Virus record (IMG/VR): IMGVR_UViG_3300027668_000040
Span: 1-40,578 of that record
Source: a virus
Direction: 5' to 3' (one strand)
DNA: 40,578 bases
How positions within the stretch are numbered: position 1 is the first letter of the stretch; the number at the start of each line of letters is the position of its first letter. Positions 1-7,734 of the stretch are shown here, piece by piece. A model generated the notes under the pieces. That model saw nothing but the letters and a program-made list of their open reading frames with translations, did not search any database and had not been told where the DNA came from. Made by a program: the position numbers and the translations under genes.

Positions 1-549
1 TCCAATAACATCAATAAACAACCAAATGGGAAGAAAAATAATACTTAAAAAGGCACATAACCAATATGGTAAGGAACCTAACTCGTCTTCAAAAAACAAA
101 CCCCACAATGTATTTTCATGTTTGCCTCTTGTTATAATATGATCATAACCAGTTTCATTGCCCCAATAAATGCAAAGAAATCTCACAGTTGCACTTAGTG
201 TGAGATGTATGAAAAACAAAGTGTAAAGATCGTATACCTCTGCAATGGCCCAAAACAATGAAGCAAAGGATAAAAATCCTACTACCAAATCAAACATTGC
301 ACCAAACTTAGTACAATTATCAGTTGCTCTTGCAAGCGCACCATCAACATGGTCTAACCATCGACCAAAACAAAAAGATGCAATACCTAGAACACTATAT
401 CCCTGCCAAACTAAAAATGCTCCAAGCAAAGGAAACACTAACGAAATAAAAGTTACAAGGTTAGGAGTGATCCAATTTATTTTTGATAGCGTTGGTATTG
501 TTTTGAGAGCAAGTCTTTCGTCAAATTCAAAATAGTATCTAATGTTCAT
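1..549 (-). CDS. CDP-alcohol phosphatidyltransferase-like membrane protein (partial, C-terminus off the window)
   Basis: I read 183 in-frame codons from ATG at 549 to the window edge with no stop. A hydrophobic N-terminal segment (about residues 27-50) precedes the family signature DxxDGxxARx8GxxxDxxxD: D66, D69, G70, A73, R74, G83 and D87 are all in register. The fourth Asp, regarded in this family as the catalytic base, is Gly91. Several more hydrophobic segments follow, as expected for a six-helix membrane enzyme that moves a phosphoalcohol from CDP-alcohol to an acceptor in lipid synthesis. The start overlaps the stop of the PP-loop gene by 11 bases, so it is translationally coupled. Family membership is well supported by the motif. 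Activity is doubtful because of D-to-G. The substrate cannot be told. Confidence 0.8.
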   Translation of the reverse strand, partial: MNIRYYFEFDERLALKTIPTLSKINWITPNLVTFISLVFPLLGAFLVWQGYSVLGIASFCFGRWLDHVDGALARATDNCTKFGAMFDLVVGFLSFASLFWAIAEVYDLYTLFFIHLTLSATVRFLCIYWGNETGYDHIITRGKHENTLWGLFFEDELGSLPYWLCAFLSIIFLPIWLFIDVIG

Positions 550-1528
550 AATAATTATCCATTTCGGGAGAAAAGGTATAAAGAGTTTGAGTTTTATTTT
601 TCGCTCTTTCCATACTCTCTTGTTTATATTGTTTTCTCATATCAAGGTATTTGCTGTTTATTGATAACACATCTACTATGCATTCTTCTCCAGTACAATA
701 TCTAGCTTTTTCACCGTGGTCTGATGAAAAATCTATCATGTTAAGTTTTTTATAATCGTGGCTTTTATCTAAAAATTCCCACCCAGATAGTTTTGGTCTA
801 AGATGAAATCCTAATTCCTGATATATTATATTCTTAGCTTCATATATCTCTGGTATTTGTAGCTCTAACTCTTTTTGGTGTTTGTGTTTATAATATGTTG
901 GGAGGTGTTTAGCATACAGTGTGAACATAATATTGTTGACGTATTTTTGGTGAACACCTCCAGAAAAAATGCCAGAACATAAACCATCTTTATTTTCAAA
1001 AACAAGATGACCATCGCCACTAACAGGAACTCTATCACTAAGGGTAGCATATTTTTCATAACACATGTATTGAATGAGGGTGCCTAGTCCTAATGAATTT
1101 CTAAAAAAATTCCATTCCAACAGTTTATCTTGCAAACCTCTTTTTGTTAATTCTACATCAATCACTTTTGGTTTGATTTGATACTTTTTAAAAAATGCCG
1201 ACGCATATAACCATTCAAGTTCGTTCCAACTGTCTTCAAAAATAGTTTTAAAAAACACATACTCTACGTCTAAATTTGTTCTGGAAAATCCTAAAGCAGC
1301 AGCTTGAGAATCTATTCCACCAGAAACCATCATTGCAACATTGTCTCCAACACTATTGGCCTGTGCCTCTAAAGCACAAAGTAAATTTTTATGTGGTTCT
1401 GATAATTCTTTCTTTAATACTAAAACATCTTTATTATCATACTCAATCCAACCCTCACTGAAAGTAGTGACTCTTTTTTCATGATTGTTGACTCCAAAGC
1501 GAGGAAGTCTTTCATATGTGTCATTCAC
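539..1528 (-). CDS. PP-loop ATP pyrophosphatase, asparagine-synthetase-like (paralog 1)
   Basis: This 329-aa protein has the PP-loop SGGIDS at residues 69-74 followed by an alanine-rich helix, and a later VSGDGH segment like the SGDG motif of asparagine synthetase C-domains. These enzymes adenylate a carboxyl or similar group and release pyrophosphate. There is no N-terminal glutaminase domain, so it is not a full AsnB. The start is GTG at 1528, overlapping the upstream stop by 8 bases; no in-frame ATG lies nearby. It is clearly paralogous to the gene just upstream: both share RPKLS..EFLD...DY and a DH.E.ARY stretch near residues 240-275. The substrate is unknown; amide-ligase or N-type ATPase activity on a cell-surface or virion component is possible. 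Confidence 0.75.
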   Translation of the reverse strand: MNDTYERLPRFGVNNHEKRVTTFSEGWIEYDNKDVLVLKKELSEPHKNLLCALEAQANSVGDNVAMMVSGGIDSQAAALGFSRTNLDVEYVFFKTIFEDSWNELEWLYASAFFKKYQIKPKVIDVELTKRGLQDKLLEWNFFRNSLGLGTLIQYMCYEKYATLSDRVPVSGDGHLVFENKDGLCSGIFSGGVHQKYVNNIMFTLYAKHLPTYYKHKHQKELELQIPEIYEAKNIIYQELGFHLRPKLSGWEFLDKSHDYKKLNMIDFSSDHGEKARYCTGEECIVDVLSINSKYLDMRKQYKQESMERAKNKTQTLYTFSPEMDNYYEH

Positions 1529-2504
1529 ATTCTAAATCCTCAAATTCATACAATACAAAACGTCGAGTTTCACCCTCACCTTTTTGTTTTTTTATTTTTA
1601 GGGAGACTAATTCTTCAGCTTCCTTTCCTTCAAATCCCATTGCTTTTACAATAATATTTGGCCCACGTTCATATCTTGCAAATTCACTGTGATCATTGGA
1701 TAAGTCTACCACTGATAAAGAACGATAGTCATTATCCATATCTAAAAATTCATAATTAGAAAGCTTTGGTCTAAGCTGTATTCCAAGTTCATGATATATC
1801 AAAATTTTACTTTCCATATTATTTAATATTTTAAGTTCTGGGGTTGTTCTATGTTTAAATTCAAAATACTGAAAAAGATATGGTGCGTAATAAGGCATTA
1901 AAATAATAGGTGCGCCCCATTTATTATATTCGTGACCTGTGTGTGCAGCTACATGATGTTGCGTTCCAAAAACAAGACCTGGCTTCTTAAATATTCCTCT
2001 ATGAATATTACCTTCATTTTCATATCTGAAATGACCATCAGTGCCTACAGGGTATCCATCGTATTTTTTCATATACTTGTTCATTCCGGCACTTGTAAAC
2101 ACAGAACCAGAACCTTTACCATCTTCAAAATATTCAGATTCCATCATAAAATCTATTAGACTATCTTGCGTGTAATCCATATCAATTACTTTTAAATCAA
2201 TGTCATGTTTTTTTGCAAATGCTTTTGTAAACTCCCACTCAACTTCACATATATGTCCGTTAAATGAATTTCTTATATGAACAAAGTCTGCACCAACATC
2301 TGCCCATTTAAATCCTAATGCTGCCGCATGAGAATCGACACCACCAGAAACAAATATTGCTGGTTTAAAATTTTCAGCAATAGCTTTGCATTGTCTAATT
2401 AGTGCATCTTGGTAAGTTGTTGGGTTATAATCTTTATAGGGATAATCTTTTATCAGCATCTCTGTAGTTGATAAATCATACATCAACCAATCATTATAAA
2501 ACAC
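1521..2504 (-). CDS. PP-loop ATP pyrophosphatase, asparagine-synthetase-like (paralog 2)
   Basis: This 327-aa protein has the PP-loop SGGVDS at residues 53-58 and a VGTDGH segment where paralog 1 has VSGDGH. Length, motif order and the C-terminal RPKLSNYEFLD / DHSEFARY block match paralog 1, so the two look like a tandem duplication that then diverged. The start is GTG at 2504 with a good Shine-Dalgarno (AGGAG, 9 bases upstream) that overlaps the end of gp16; ATG at 2483 would cut off part of the N-terminus. It lies directly after the small terminase gene, a place where T4-like phages normally carry the large terminase. The ATP-pyrophosphatase fold is well supported; the reaction is not known. 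Confidence 0.75.
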   Translation of the reverse strand: MFYNDWLMYDLSTTEMLIKDYPYKDYNPTTYQDALIRQCKAIAENFKPAIFVSGGVDSHAAALGFKWADVGADFVHIRNSFNGHICEVEWEFTKAFAKKHDIDLKVIDMDYTQDSLIDFMMESEYFEDGKGSGSVFTSAGMNKYMKKYDGYPVGTDGHFRYENEGNIHRGIFKKPGLVFGTQHHVAAHTGHEYNKWGAPIILMPYYAPYLFQYFEFKHRTTPELKILNNMESKILIYHELGIQLRPKLSNYEFLDMDNDYRSLSVVDLSNDHSEFARYERGPNIIVKAMGFEGKEAEELVSLKIKKQKGEGETRRFVLYEFEDLECE

Positions 2505-2507
2505 TTA

Positions 2508-2915
2508 TCACTTCTCCTTTAACATCTTCTGCAATTCAGCAGTACTCCCAATAAAGAGTGCATTTGTCACGCTCTTCGGTGCGTTGTTAGGCACCTCTTT
2601 TAGTCTTCTCATTTTCTCTTGTAAGTCACCAAGTTTTTCAGTAACCTCTGCAACCTGTTTAATAAGGTTTCCGGCAACTTCATATGCTCGTGGATGGTCC
2701 GATTCTTTGGCGAGTTCCAGTATTCCTTCCACTGCATCCGTTCCTCTTTCGACCAAATTGTAAAAGTTTTGTCGCTGGTATTCATAATCTCTCTCCACAT
2801 GATCAGCATTAGCGTCACCCCAATCTTCTTGGGATGGCGGCATCACTTCTTGTTTTTTATTGTCAGTTGAAATTTCTTCTACTATACCTAATGCTTTATC
2901 AATTGTACTATTCAT
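2508..2915 (-). CDS. 16: Terminase small subunit, T4 gp16-like
   Basis: This 135-aa protein has the central block seen in T4-like phage gp16: DYEYQRQNFYNLVERG, then GILELAKESDHPRAYEVAG, then NLIKQVAEVTEKLGDLQ with a coiled-coil character. gp16 recognises concatemeric DNA and regulates the gp17 packaging motor. The ATG at 2915 overlaps the gp15 stop by 8 bases, which matches the usual 13-14-15-16 order. The large subunit gp17 is not in the window; the next genes are PP-loop enzymes. Recognition is by the conserved block and by synteny. Confidence 0.9.
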   Translation of the reverse strand: MNSTIDKALGIVEEISTDNKKQEVMPPSQEDWGDANADHVERDYEYQRQNFYNLVERGTDAVEGILELAKESDHPRAYEVAGNLIKQVAEVTEKLGDLQEKMRRLKEVPNNAPKSVTNALFIGSTAELQKMLKEK

Positions 2916-3711
2916 CTTCGCCTGTCACTGGATTAAAGGTTTTTGCATCACTAAAGAAAGATGATACTTCATTGAATCCAAAATCATCATCTGCATCAGC
3001 ACTAATTGGGTCTGGTGTAACTGTGAGTCTTTGTTCTCTCTTTGGAGATTTATCTGGTAAATCAGCAAACTGATCAGCTTGAACAGTTCTAATAATATTA
3101 CTGGAAGTAACAGGACCATACAAATAAAATTTACATGTAAAGTTCATTGTATATGTCAATGCTCTTCTTTGTTCAAAATCTCCCTCGTAACTATCCTCAT
3201 AAGTTATACCATTTAAGATAATTGGGATATCTCTTTTGATACCCATGTCTGCCATATCATTAACAGTGATAGTATAGTCTGGTTGAAAGTAAGGAAGAAT
3301 TTGTTCTACAATTTGTAGTGCATCATCTGATTGTTTTGCCAAAATATATAATACAACATCCAAGTTGTAAGGCACTGGCATAAACTGGGTATCAAGTGAT
3401 CTTGTTTTATTTCCTGTATTGACTTTTTTAAATTTTTGTACTCGGTTTAATTTTCTGGTAGAATCATAGGAAAGGTTTTGAATTTCAAAACCAATTCGAG
3501 GTAAAGTTACAGCTACCTTACTTGATAAGTCAGCATCCGACCTAAGACGAACTAAAAATTTTTCTCTTGGGCCATAAGCAAGAGGAACTTTCATGGATTG
3601 AGTAATATTGCCAGAACTATCCTTACGAACCAATTGAATATTATTAAATGTCGTTCCAAACGCTACGATTATCTTTCGTATTGTTTCGTGATAAAATTGC
3701 TGCCCTAACAT
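2908..3711 (-). CDS. 15: Tail sheath stabiliser and completion protein, T4 gp15-like
   Basis: 267 aa, close to T4 gp15 (272 aa). It shares the signature QIVEQILPYFQP followed by a KRDIPIIL strand and an ERRALTYT-like strand, and an early PLAYGPREKF that corresponds to the T4 PITYASKEHF region. gp15 forms the hexameric ring at the head-proximal end of the tail and joins the tail to the neck. It sits between gp14 and gp16 with 1-base and 8-base overlaps. The acidic C-terminal tail (about residues 225-267) is low in complexity, as in relatives. Confidence 0.92.
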   Translation of the reverse strand: MLGQQFYHETIRKIIVAFGTTFNNIQLVRKDSSGNITQSMKVPLAYGPREKFLVRLRSDADLSSKVAVTLPRIGFEIQNLSYDSTRKLNRVQKFKKVNTGNKTRSLDTQFMPVPYNLDVVLYILAKQSDDALQIVEQILPYFQPDYTITVNDMADMGIKRDIPIILNGITYEDSYEGDFEQRRALTYTMNFTCKFYLYGPVTSSNIIRTVQADQFADLPDKSPKREQRLTVTPDPISADADDDFGFNEVSSFFSDAKTFNPVTGEDE

Positions 3712-4724
3712 TATGAACTACTCCCTACGTCACCAAATGGATTTCTTTCTGAGAAATCTAACACAGAATCATCAGCGTCATCAAACAACTCATTTTGTGC
3801 TGAAGTATCCACATTACCATCATCAGCTGTGCTTCCATCACCTAATATATAGTCTTCCTGTAATAAGAATTCTTCTGTCTCTGAAAGAAGAACACCGGCA
3901 GATGTTGTCATATCACTTGTTTCTAGTGCGACTATTTCGTCACCATCTGTATCTTCAGCATTTTCATATACAATTCTACCAATTTCATTCTCTAAGAATA
4001 ACGCATCAATTGAAGCAGAATCTTGTTCCATTGTAAATTGTAATGCAAGAGTATCAGTTGATAACCCATCTTCAATCGCATCAATCGCAGAAATGTCTGT
4101 ATCCAATACTTCAGAACTATAATCAAAGAGGCGACAACGCATCTTGTAAACTGGATTATTATCTAACTGGAAATATGGCTCATCGTGGTCTACAAAATTA
4201 ATTTGGAATAACTTTGATAGAATTGGATGAAATATTAAGTCTCCCTCTAATGGTCTATCAGAATCAGTCGCTGTTGCTTCTGAAATAATATATCCACTCT
4301 CAAAAGATGCTGAAGCTTCAACAGTGGCACTATCGAGAGTTCCATCTTCCAATAAGATAGAACCACTAAGTGTATCTGTGCCACTCTCTATTGTAATCTG
4401 TTTAGTCAACTCTTGAAATCTAGTTTTAGCAACAACGAATGTTGCTTCACTTAAATTCTGTAGACCAAACTGATTCATAAGTTCTTTTTCACCACCAAAT
4501 CCAGCTTCACTATTTTCCATATACATTTCAATCTTTGCTTGAGTGTTGAATTTGGCAAGACCATCTGTTCCAAGAATCGTATCCTCATTTACGAGTGTTC
4601 GATCTAGATAGAAAACATCATGCCCATGTATCTGGATTGATTCAATAACCAAATCTCTATACAGATTTTGTTCTGTAGATATGGCTGCGACATTGCTTGT
4701 GTGAAACGCTGAATTGACTGCCAT
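3711..4724 (-). CDS. 14: Neck protein, T4 gp14-like
   Basis: 337-aa protein. The N-terminal region (HGHDVFYLDRTLVNED followed by a MYMENSEAGFGGE segment) is typical of the gp14 neck family of T4-like marine phages; gp14 with gp13 closes the filled head before tail joining. The C-terminal third is very acidic and Asp/Ser-rich (about residues 285-337) and ends with a short NPFGD motif. It lies between gp13 (3-base gap) and gp15 (1-base overlap). The assignment rests on recognised N-terminal blocks and conserved gene order. Confidence 0.9.
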   Translation of the reverse strand: MAVNSAFHTSNVAAISTEQNLYRDLVIESIQIHGHDVFYLDRTLVNEDTILGTDGLAKFNTQAKIEMYMENSEAGFGGEKELMNQFGLQNLSEATFVVAKTRFQELTKQITIESGTDTLSGSILLEDGTLDSATVEASASFESGYIISEATATDSDRPLEGDLIFHPILSKLFQINFVDHDEPYFQLDNNPVYKMRCRLFDYSSEVLDTDISAIDAIEDGLSTDTLALQFTMEQDSASIDALFLENEIGRIVYENAEDTDGDEIVALETSDMTTSAGVLLSETEEFLLQEDYILGDGSTADDGNVDTSAQNELFDDADDSVLDFSERNPFGDVGSSS

Positions 4725-4727
4725 GAG

Positions 4728-5549
4728 TTATCCTATCATATAATCAAGTGGTAACTCGTAAGCTAGTTGAATTTGTTCTTCCAATCTAATGATTTCCTCT
4801 TGTGCTTGTTGAAATATTGTATCTCCATTCATTGTTACACCACCCAACATGGTAACACCAGAAAACTTACTAAGGTTTGCTCCCCATTGTCTTTTAATCA
4901 GTGCAGTGGCATATCTTTTCAAATAGATATCATCAAATACATCTGTATAAGATGTTGGGTCAAGTTTCCTGTAAGCCTCAATAACAACATAGTCTTGATC
5001 AGCAGTTACATCATTAGCCCAATCCATATCAATATACAAACGATTTTGGTGTTGATTAAATCTTATTGGTGTTTCTCCAACTAAGATATGTTCCAAGTAA
5101 TCTAGATGTTTCATTGTCATGTCATAATGAATGACTGATTGTGAAGAAAAATCATACAAGTCATTCAATCTTAATTGATAACGAACATCAAACATATTAC
5201 CATTTCCAGCTGTATTAGTAAAAGGAAAAACTTGAATAACAGATACCACTGTATCTGGAACAGGAATCCAGTTATTACCCTCTAACCAATCAGCAGTTAC
5301 AGTGCTATCAATTTTATCTGTAGCAGTCGCAGTATCATTTGACCTTGCTCTTGTAACTTCAGCAGTTGTAATTAAATGCTTTAGATACATTTTCTCAACA
5401 CCATCATAATGATATTGAGAAAAATATTGCAAAGCTTCATCTATACGATCATCTGCTTGATCATCAGACACATTAATATCAATAACACCAAATCCAAGAT
5501 TTCTTAGACAGTATGATTTAAATGTAGCTTTTGTTGTTGGTACAGCCAT
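4728..5549 (-). CDS. 13: Neck protein, T4 gp13-like
   Basis: 273 aa. The family-typical N-terminus (FKSYCLRNLG, then DDRIDEALQYFSQYHYDGVEK) is followed by a mid-protein segment beginning LEHILVG and a C-terminal KRQWGANLSKFSGVTMLGG block, all familiar from T4-like gp13 neck proteins. It completes the head with gp14 so that the tail can bind. The start ATG at 5549 overlaps the stop of the small coiled-coil gene upstream by one base. Gene order 13-14-15-16 supports the call. Confidence 0.9.
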   Translation of the reverse strand: MAVPTTKATFKSYCLRNLGFGVIDINVSDDQADDRIDEALQYFSQYHYDGVEKMYLKHLITTAEVTRARSNDTATATDKIDSTVTADWLEGNNWIPVPDTVVSVIQVFPFTNTAGNGNMFDVRYQLRLNDLYDFSSQSVIHYDMTMKHLDYLEHILVGETPIRFNQHQNRLYIDMDWANDVTADQDYVVIEAYRKLDPTSYTDVFDDIYLKRYATALIKRQWGANLSKFSGVTMLGGVTMNGDTIFQQAQEEIIRLEEQIQLAYELPLDYMIG

Positions 5550-5800
5550 TACTTATCTACCAATTGTTGCAAGAGATTTTTGATTTCATGCATCTCTGAT
5601 TTTAAAGTATTTATCTCTCTGGTTGTGCTTCTAATTCTGTCTCGTTGTTCTTCTTCTTCTTGCTGTTTTGCTTGGGCACTCCTTGCCCTCTTTACTGCTT
5701 TTTCGTATGCGTTTTTATTTCGATTTATAACAACGCCAGGAACATTAGCATCTTTAGCTAAATCTGGATGATCTTTAACCTTTTTATAATTATCATCCAT
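5549..5800 (-). CDS. Small coiled-coil protein, unknown function
   Basis: 83 aa, highly charged. Residues about 30-83 are rich in Glu, Arg, Lys and Gln with a heptad-like pattern (REINTLKSEMHEIKNLLQQL), predicting a coiled coil. It overlaps both neighbours by one base, so it is translated together with the 644-aa structural protein upstream and gp13 downstream. A small protein at this place is common in marine T4-like phages. It could be an assembly factor or chaperone for the neck or tail fibre, but I do not recognise it. Confidence 0.75.
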   Translation of the reverse strand: MDDNYKKVKDHPDLAKDANVPGVVINRNKNAYEKAVKRARSAQAKQQEEEEQRDRIRSTTREINTLKSEMHEIKNLLQQLVDK

Positions 5801-7734
5801 TATAATGCCAATGCTAATGCTCTAAAGTCACTAAGTCTTGGCACAGCAGCCATATTAGTGCTTTGCATAATAATTTTAATTGAGAACGAAATAAACTCTG
5901 GTAAAGGATCACCAATACCATCATCAGTCACACCAGCACTATATGCATACTCTTGGAAATCCCTCTCCCCCAAAGAAGAGTTAACAGCTTGATCTGATGT
6001 TCCGGTAGTATTAAAGAATGTATAAGGCAAATCATCAAAACTATCAGAGTCTTCACTTGACAAAGTTTTAAACATTAATTTAAGAGTAGCATCAGCTGGT
6101 CTGTTGGCAGCAAGTATTACTTTTAATGCTGTTGCTGGATTTTCTAATATAACCTTTTTAGTTACATAGATTGCAGCATTATTATCCCCTTCGGGTTCTG
6201 TTGAATTAATAAAAGTAATGTTTGATGCAAGATCAGCGGAACTATCAATTTTATTAATTCTGTTCGATACAGAAATCCAAGAGCATCTTTGCAAATCAAT
6301 TGCTGGACTTAAATTTGACCGATTACTGGCCATATTAATTCTAGCTAGATATGATTTTATTCCACCCATTTCGTTTGTTTCGTTAATTTGTGAAGCAATC
6401 ATTCTATTAGAATCAAAAGTGTAGTTGTCATTTATAGGAACTTTTCTTTCATTTGATTCTGTTGTTCTACTAAACGAGGTTTCATTACCAGAAACACTTG
6501 TTGCTGAAGTTGATCTTATAAAACCAGATAATCTTGTTCCTTCCAGTTCCATAGTGCTTAATTGAAGAACACCAGTGTTATTAATATGATTCTCCGTAGC
6601 AGTAACAAGTAGTCCACCATTCTCAGCAGCTGCTCCCGCACCGCCATCAAATGCTGGACTACTTACGAGAAGTATACTGTATGAATCAATATCAATATTA
6701 GCAATTGAAGTATGTGTTTTATTTATTTCTATAAATGGTACTTTATGTAATTGATATAATTCTACAACTGAACCAGCAGCATGTGCCACAGCAGTTGTGG
6801 TATCTTGCGCTCTAACCAAAGAAGATACTGCCGTAGATGTAATCTCTGTGAAAAACATAATTTCATCATTAATCTTAATATACCAACGAGAAGTGGAATC
6901 TACTGTTCCTGCAAATTTTCCAGTGGTAGAACCAAAATTTGTACCGCTAACTAATGTTAAGGTAGTAGCAACATCAGTTATTCCAGTGCTTAAAGTTGTG
7001 GACAGTCCAGATTTAACTTCAGCAATAGTAACATTATTTGAACTGACATACATGCCATGATCTCTATGTCTTATTTTTAAAGCAGTATCTCCATGAGTAA
7101 ATGTTAAAGGATTGGCCAATAAAGTTCTAGGTACTAAAGGAGTATTAGCAAGAGTCAAATTCCCTAAACCATCATCATCACTAGTTGTTTTTGCTACACT
7201 AGTTCTTCCAATATCAAATAAAGCAGCCCTAATTGTTAATTTTAAATCTTCCATAGGAGATATTGCCCATGCACGATCATTAGTAGATTTAAATAGTGTT
7301 CCAACAAGTGGTTGTTTATCTAACAACTTTCCACCCAGTAAACTTTCTTCCCCCATTTGTGCAATAAATATTGTATATTCTGGGGAATTTGACCCCACTA
7401 CAACGGCGTATTCACTACCATCTAAAATAAACACTGGAGATTCAAATGTAAATGTTGTTGGAACATCGCCAAGTTCTGACGTAACTACCTCAGATGGAAT
7501 TAACACCGCTCTAGCAAAAGGCAATCTTTTAGTAGTAGGGTATCCATTTTCTGTTTCTCTAAGTTCAACAAATACAGGCAATTCTTCATCTTTTCCAAAG
7601 AAGAACAAATCAACAGAAGTAACAAATGCACCACCATCAAAATTTGCATTTTCTTTGTCGGAACCGCCACCAAATGGTATCTGAAATGTTTGAGCAATTG
7701 GCTGAACTTGCGAAAGTTTCTTTAAATCAGCCAT
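5800..7734 (-). CDS. Virion structural protein with AQTF-type module, probably baseplate or fibre associated
   Basis: 644 aa. The N-terminal 150 residues start with PIAQTFQIP, continue with FVTSVDLFFFGKDEELPVFV, ENGYPTTKRLPF, a strand-rich FESPVFILDGSEYAVVVG and end in a YTIFIAQMGEES segment. I know this module from large structural proteins of marine T4-like and jumbo phages, where it often follows a DUF4815 region on the same chain. Here the DUF4815 protein is the separate gene just upstream (1-base overlap), so the two products probably work together in the same virion part. The rest is beta-rich, Ser/Thr/Asn-rich, without recognised motifs. There is no sign of an enzyme. Confidence 0.7.
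   Translation of the reverse strand: MADLKKLSQVQPIAQTFQIPFGGGSDKENANFDGGAFVTSVDLFFFGKDEELPVFVELRETENGYPTTKRLPFARAVLIPSEVVTSELGDVPTTFTFESPVFILDGSEYAVVVGSNSPEYTIFIAQMGEESLLGGKLLDKQPLVGTLFKSTNDRAWAISPMEDLKLTIRAALFDIGRTSVAKTTSDDDGLGNLTLANTPLVPRTLLANPLTFTHGDTALKIRHRDHGMYVSSNNVTIAEVKSGLSTTLSTGITDVATTLTLVSGTNFGSTTGKFAGTVDSTSRWYIKINDEIMFFTEITSTAVSSLVRAQDTTTAVAHAAGSVVELYQLHKVPFIEINKTHTSIANIDIDSYSILLVSSPAFDGGAGAAAENGGLLVTATENHINNTGVLQLSTMELEGTRLSGFIRSTSATSVSGNETSFSRTTESNERKVPINDNYTFDSNRMIASQINETNEMGGIKSYLARINMASNRSNLSPAIDLQRCSWISVSNRINKIDSSADLASNITFINSTEPEGDNNAAIYVTKKVILENPATALKVILAANRPADATLKLMFKTLSSEDSDSFDDLPYTFFNTTGTSDQAVNSSLGERDFQEYAYSAGVTDDGIGDPLPEFISFSIKIIMQSTNMAAVPRLSDFRALALAL

Noticed and set aside
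245-535. 96-aa open frame on the plus strand
   Set aside because: It is the antisense shadow of the CDP-alcohol phosphatidyltransferase-like gene, whose motif is clear on the minus strand.
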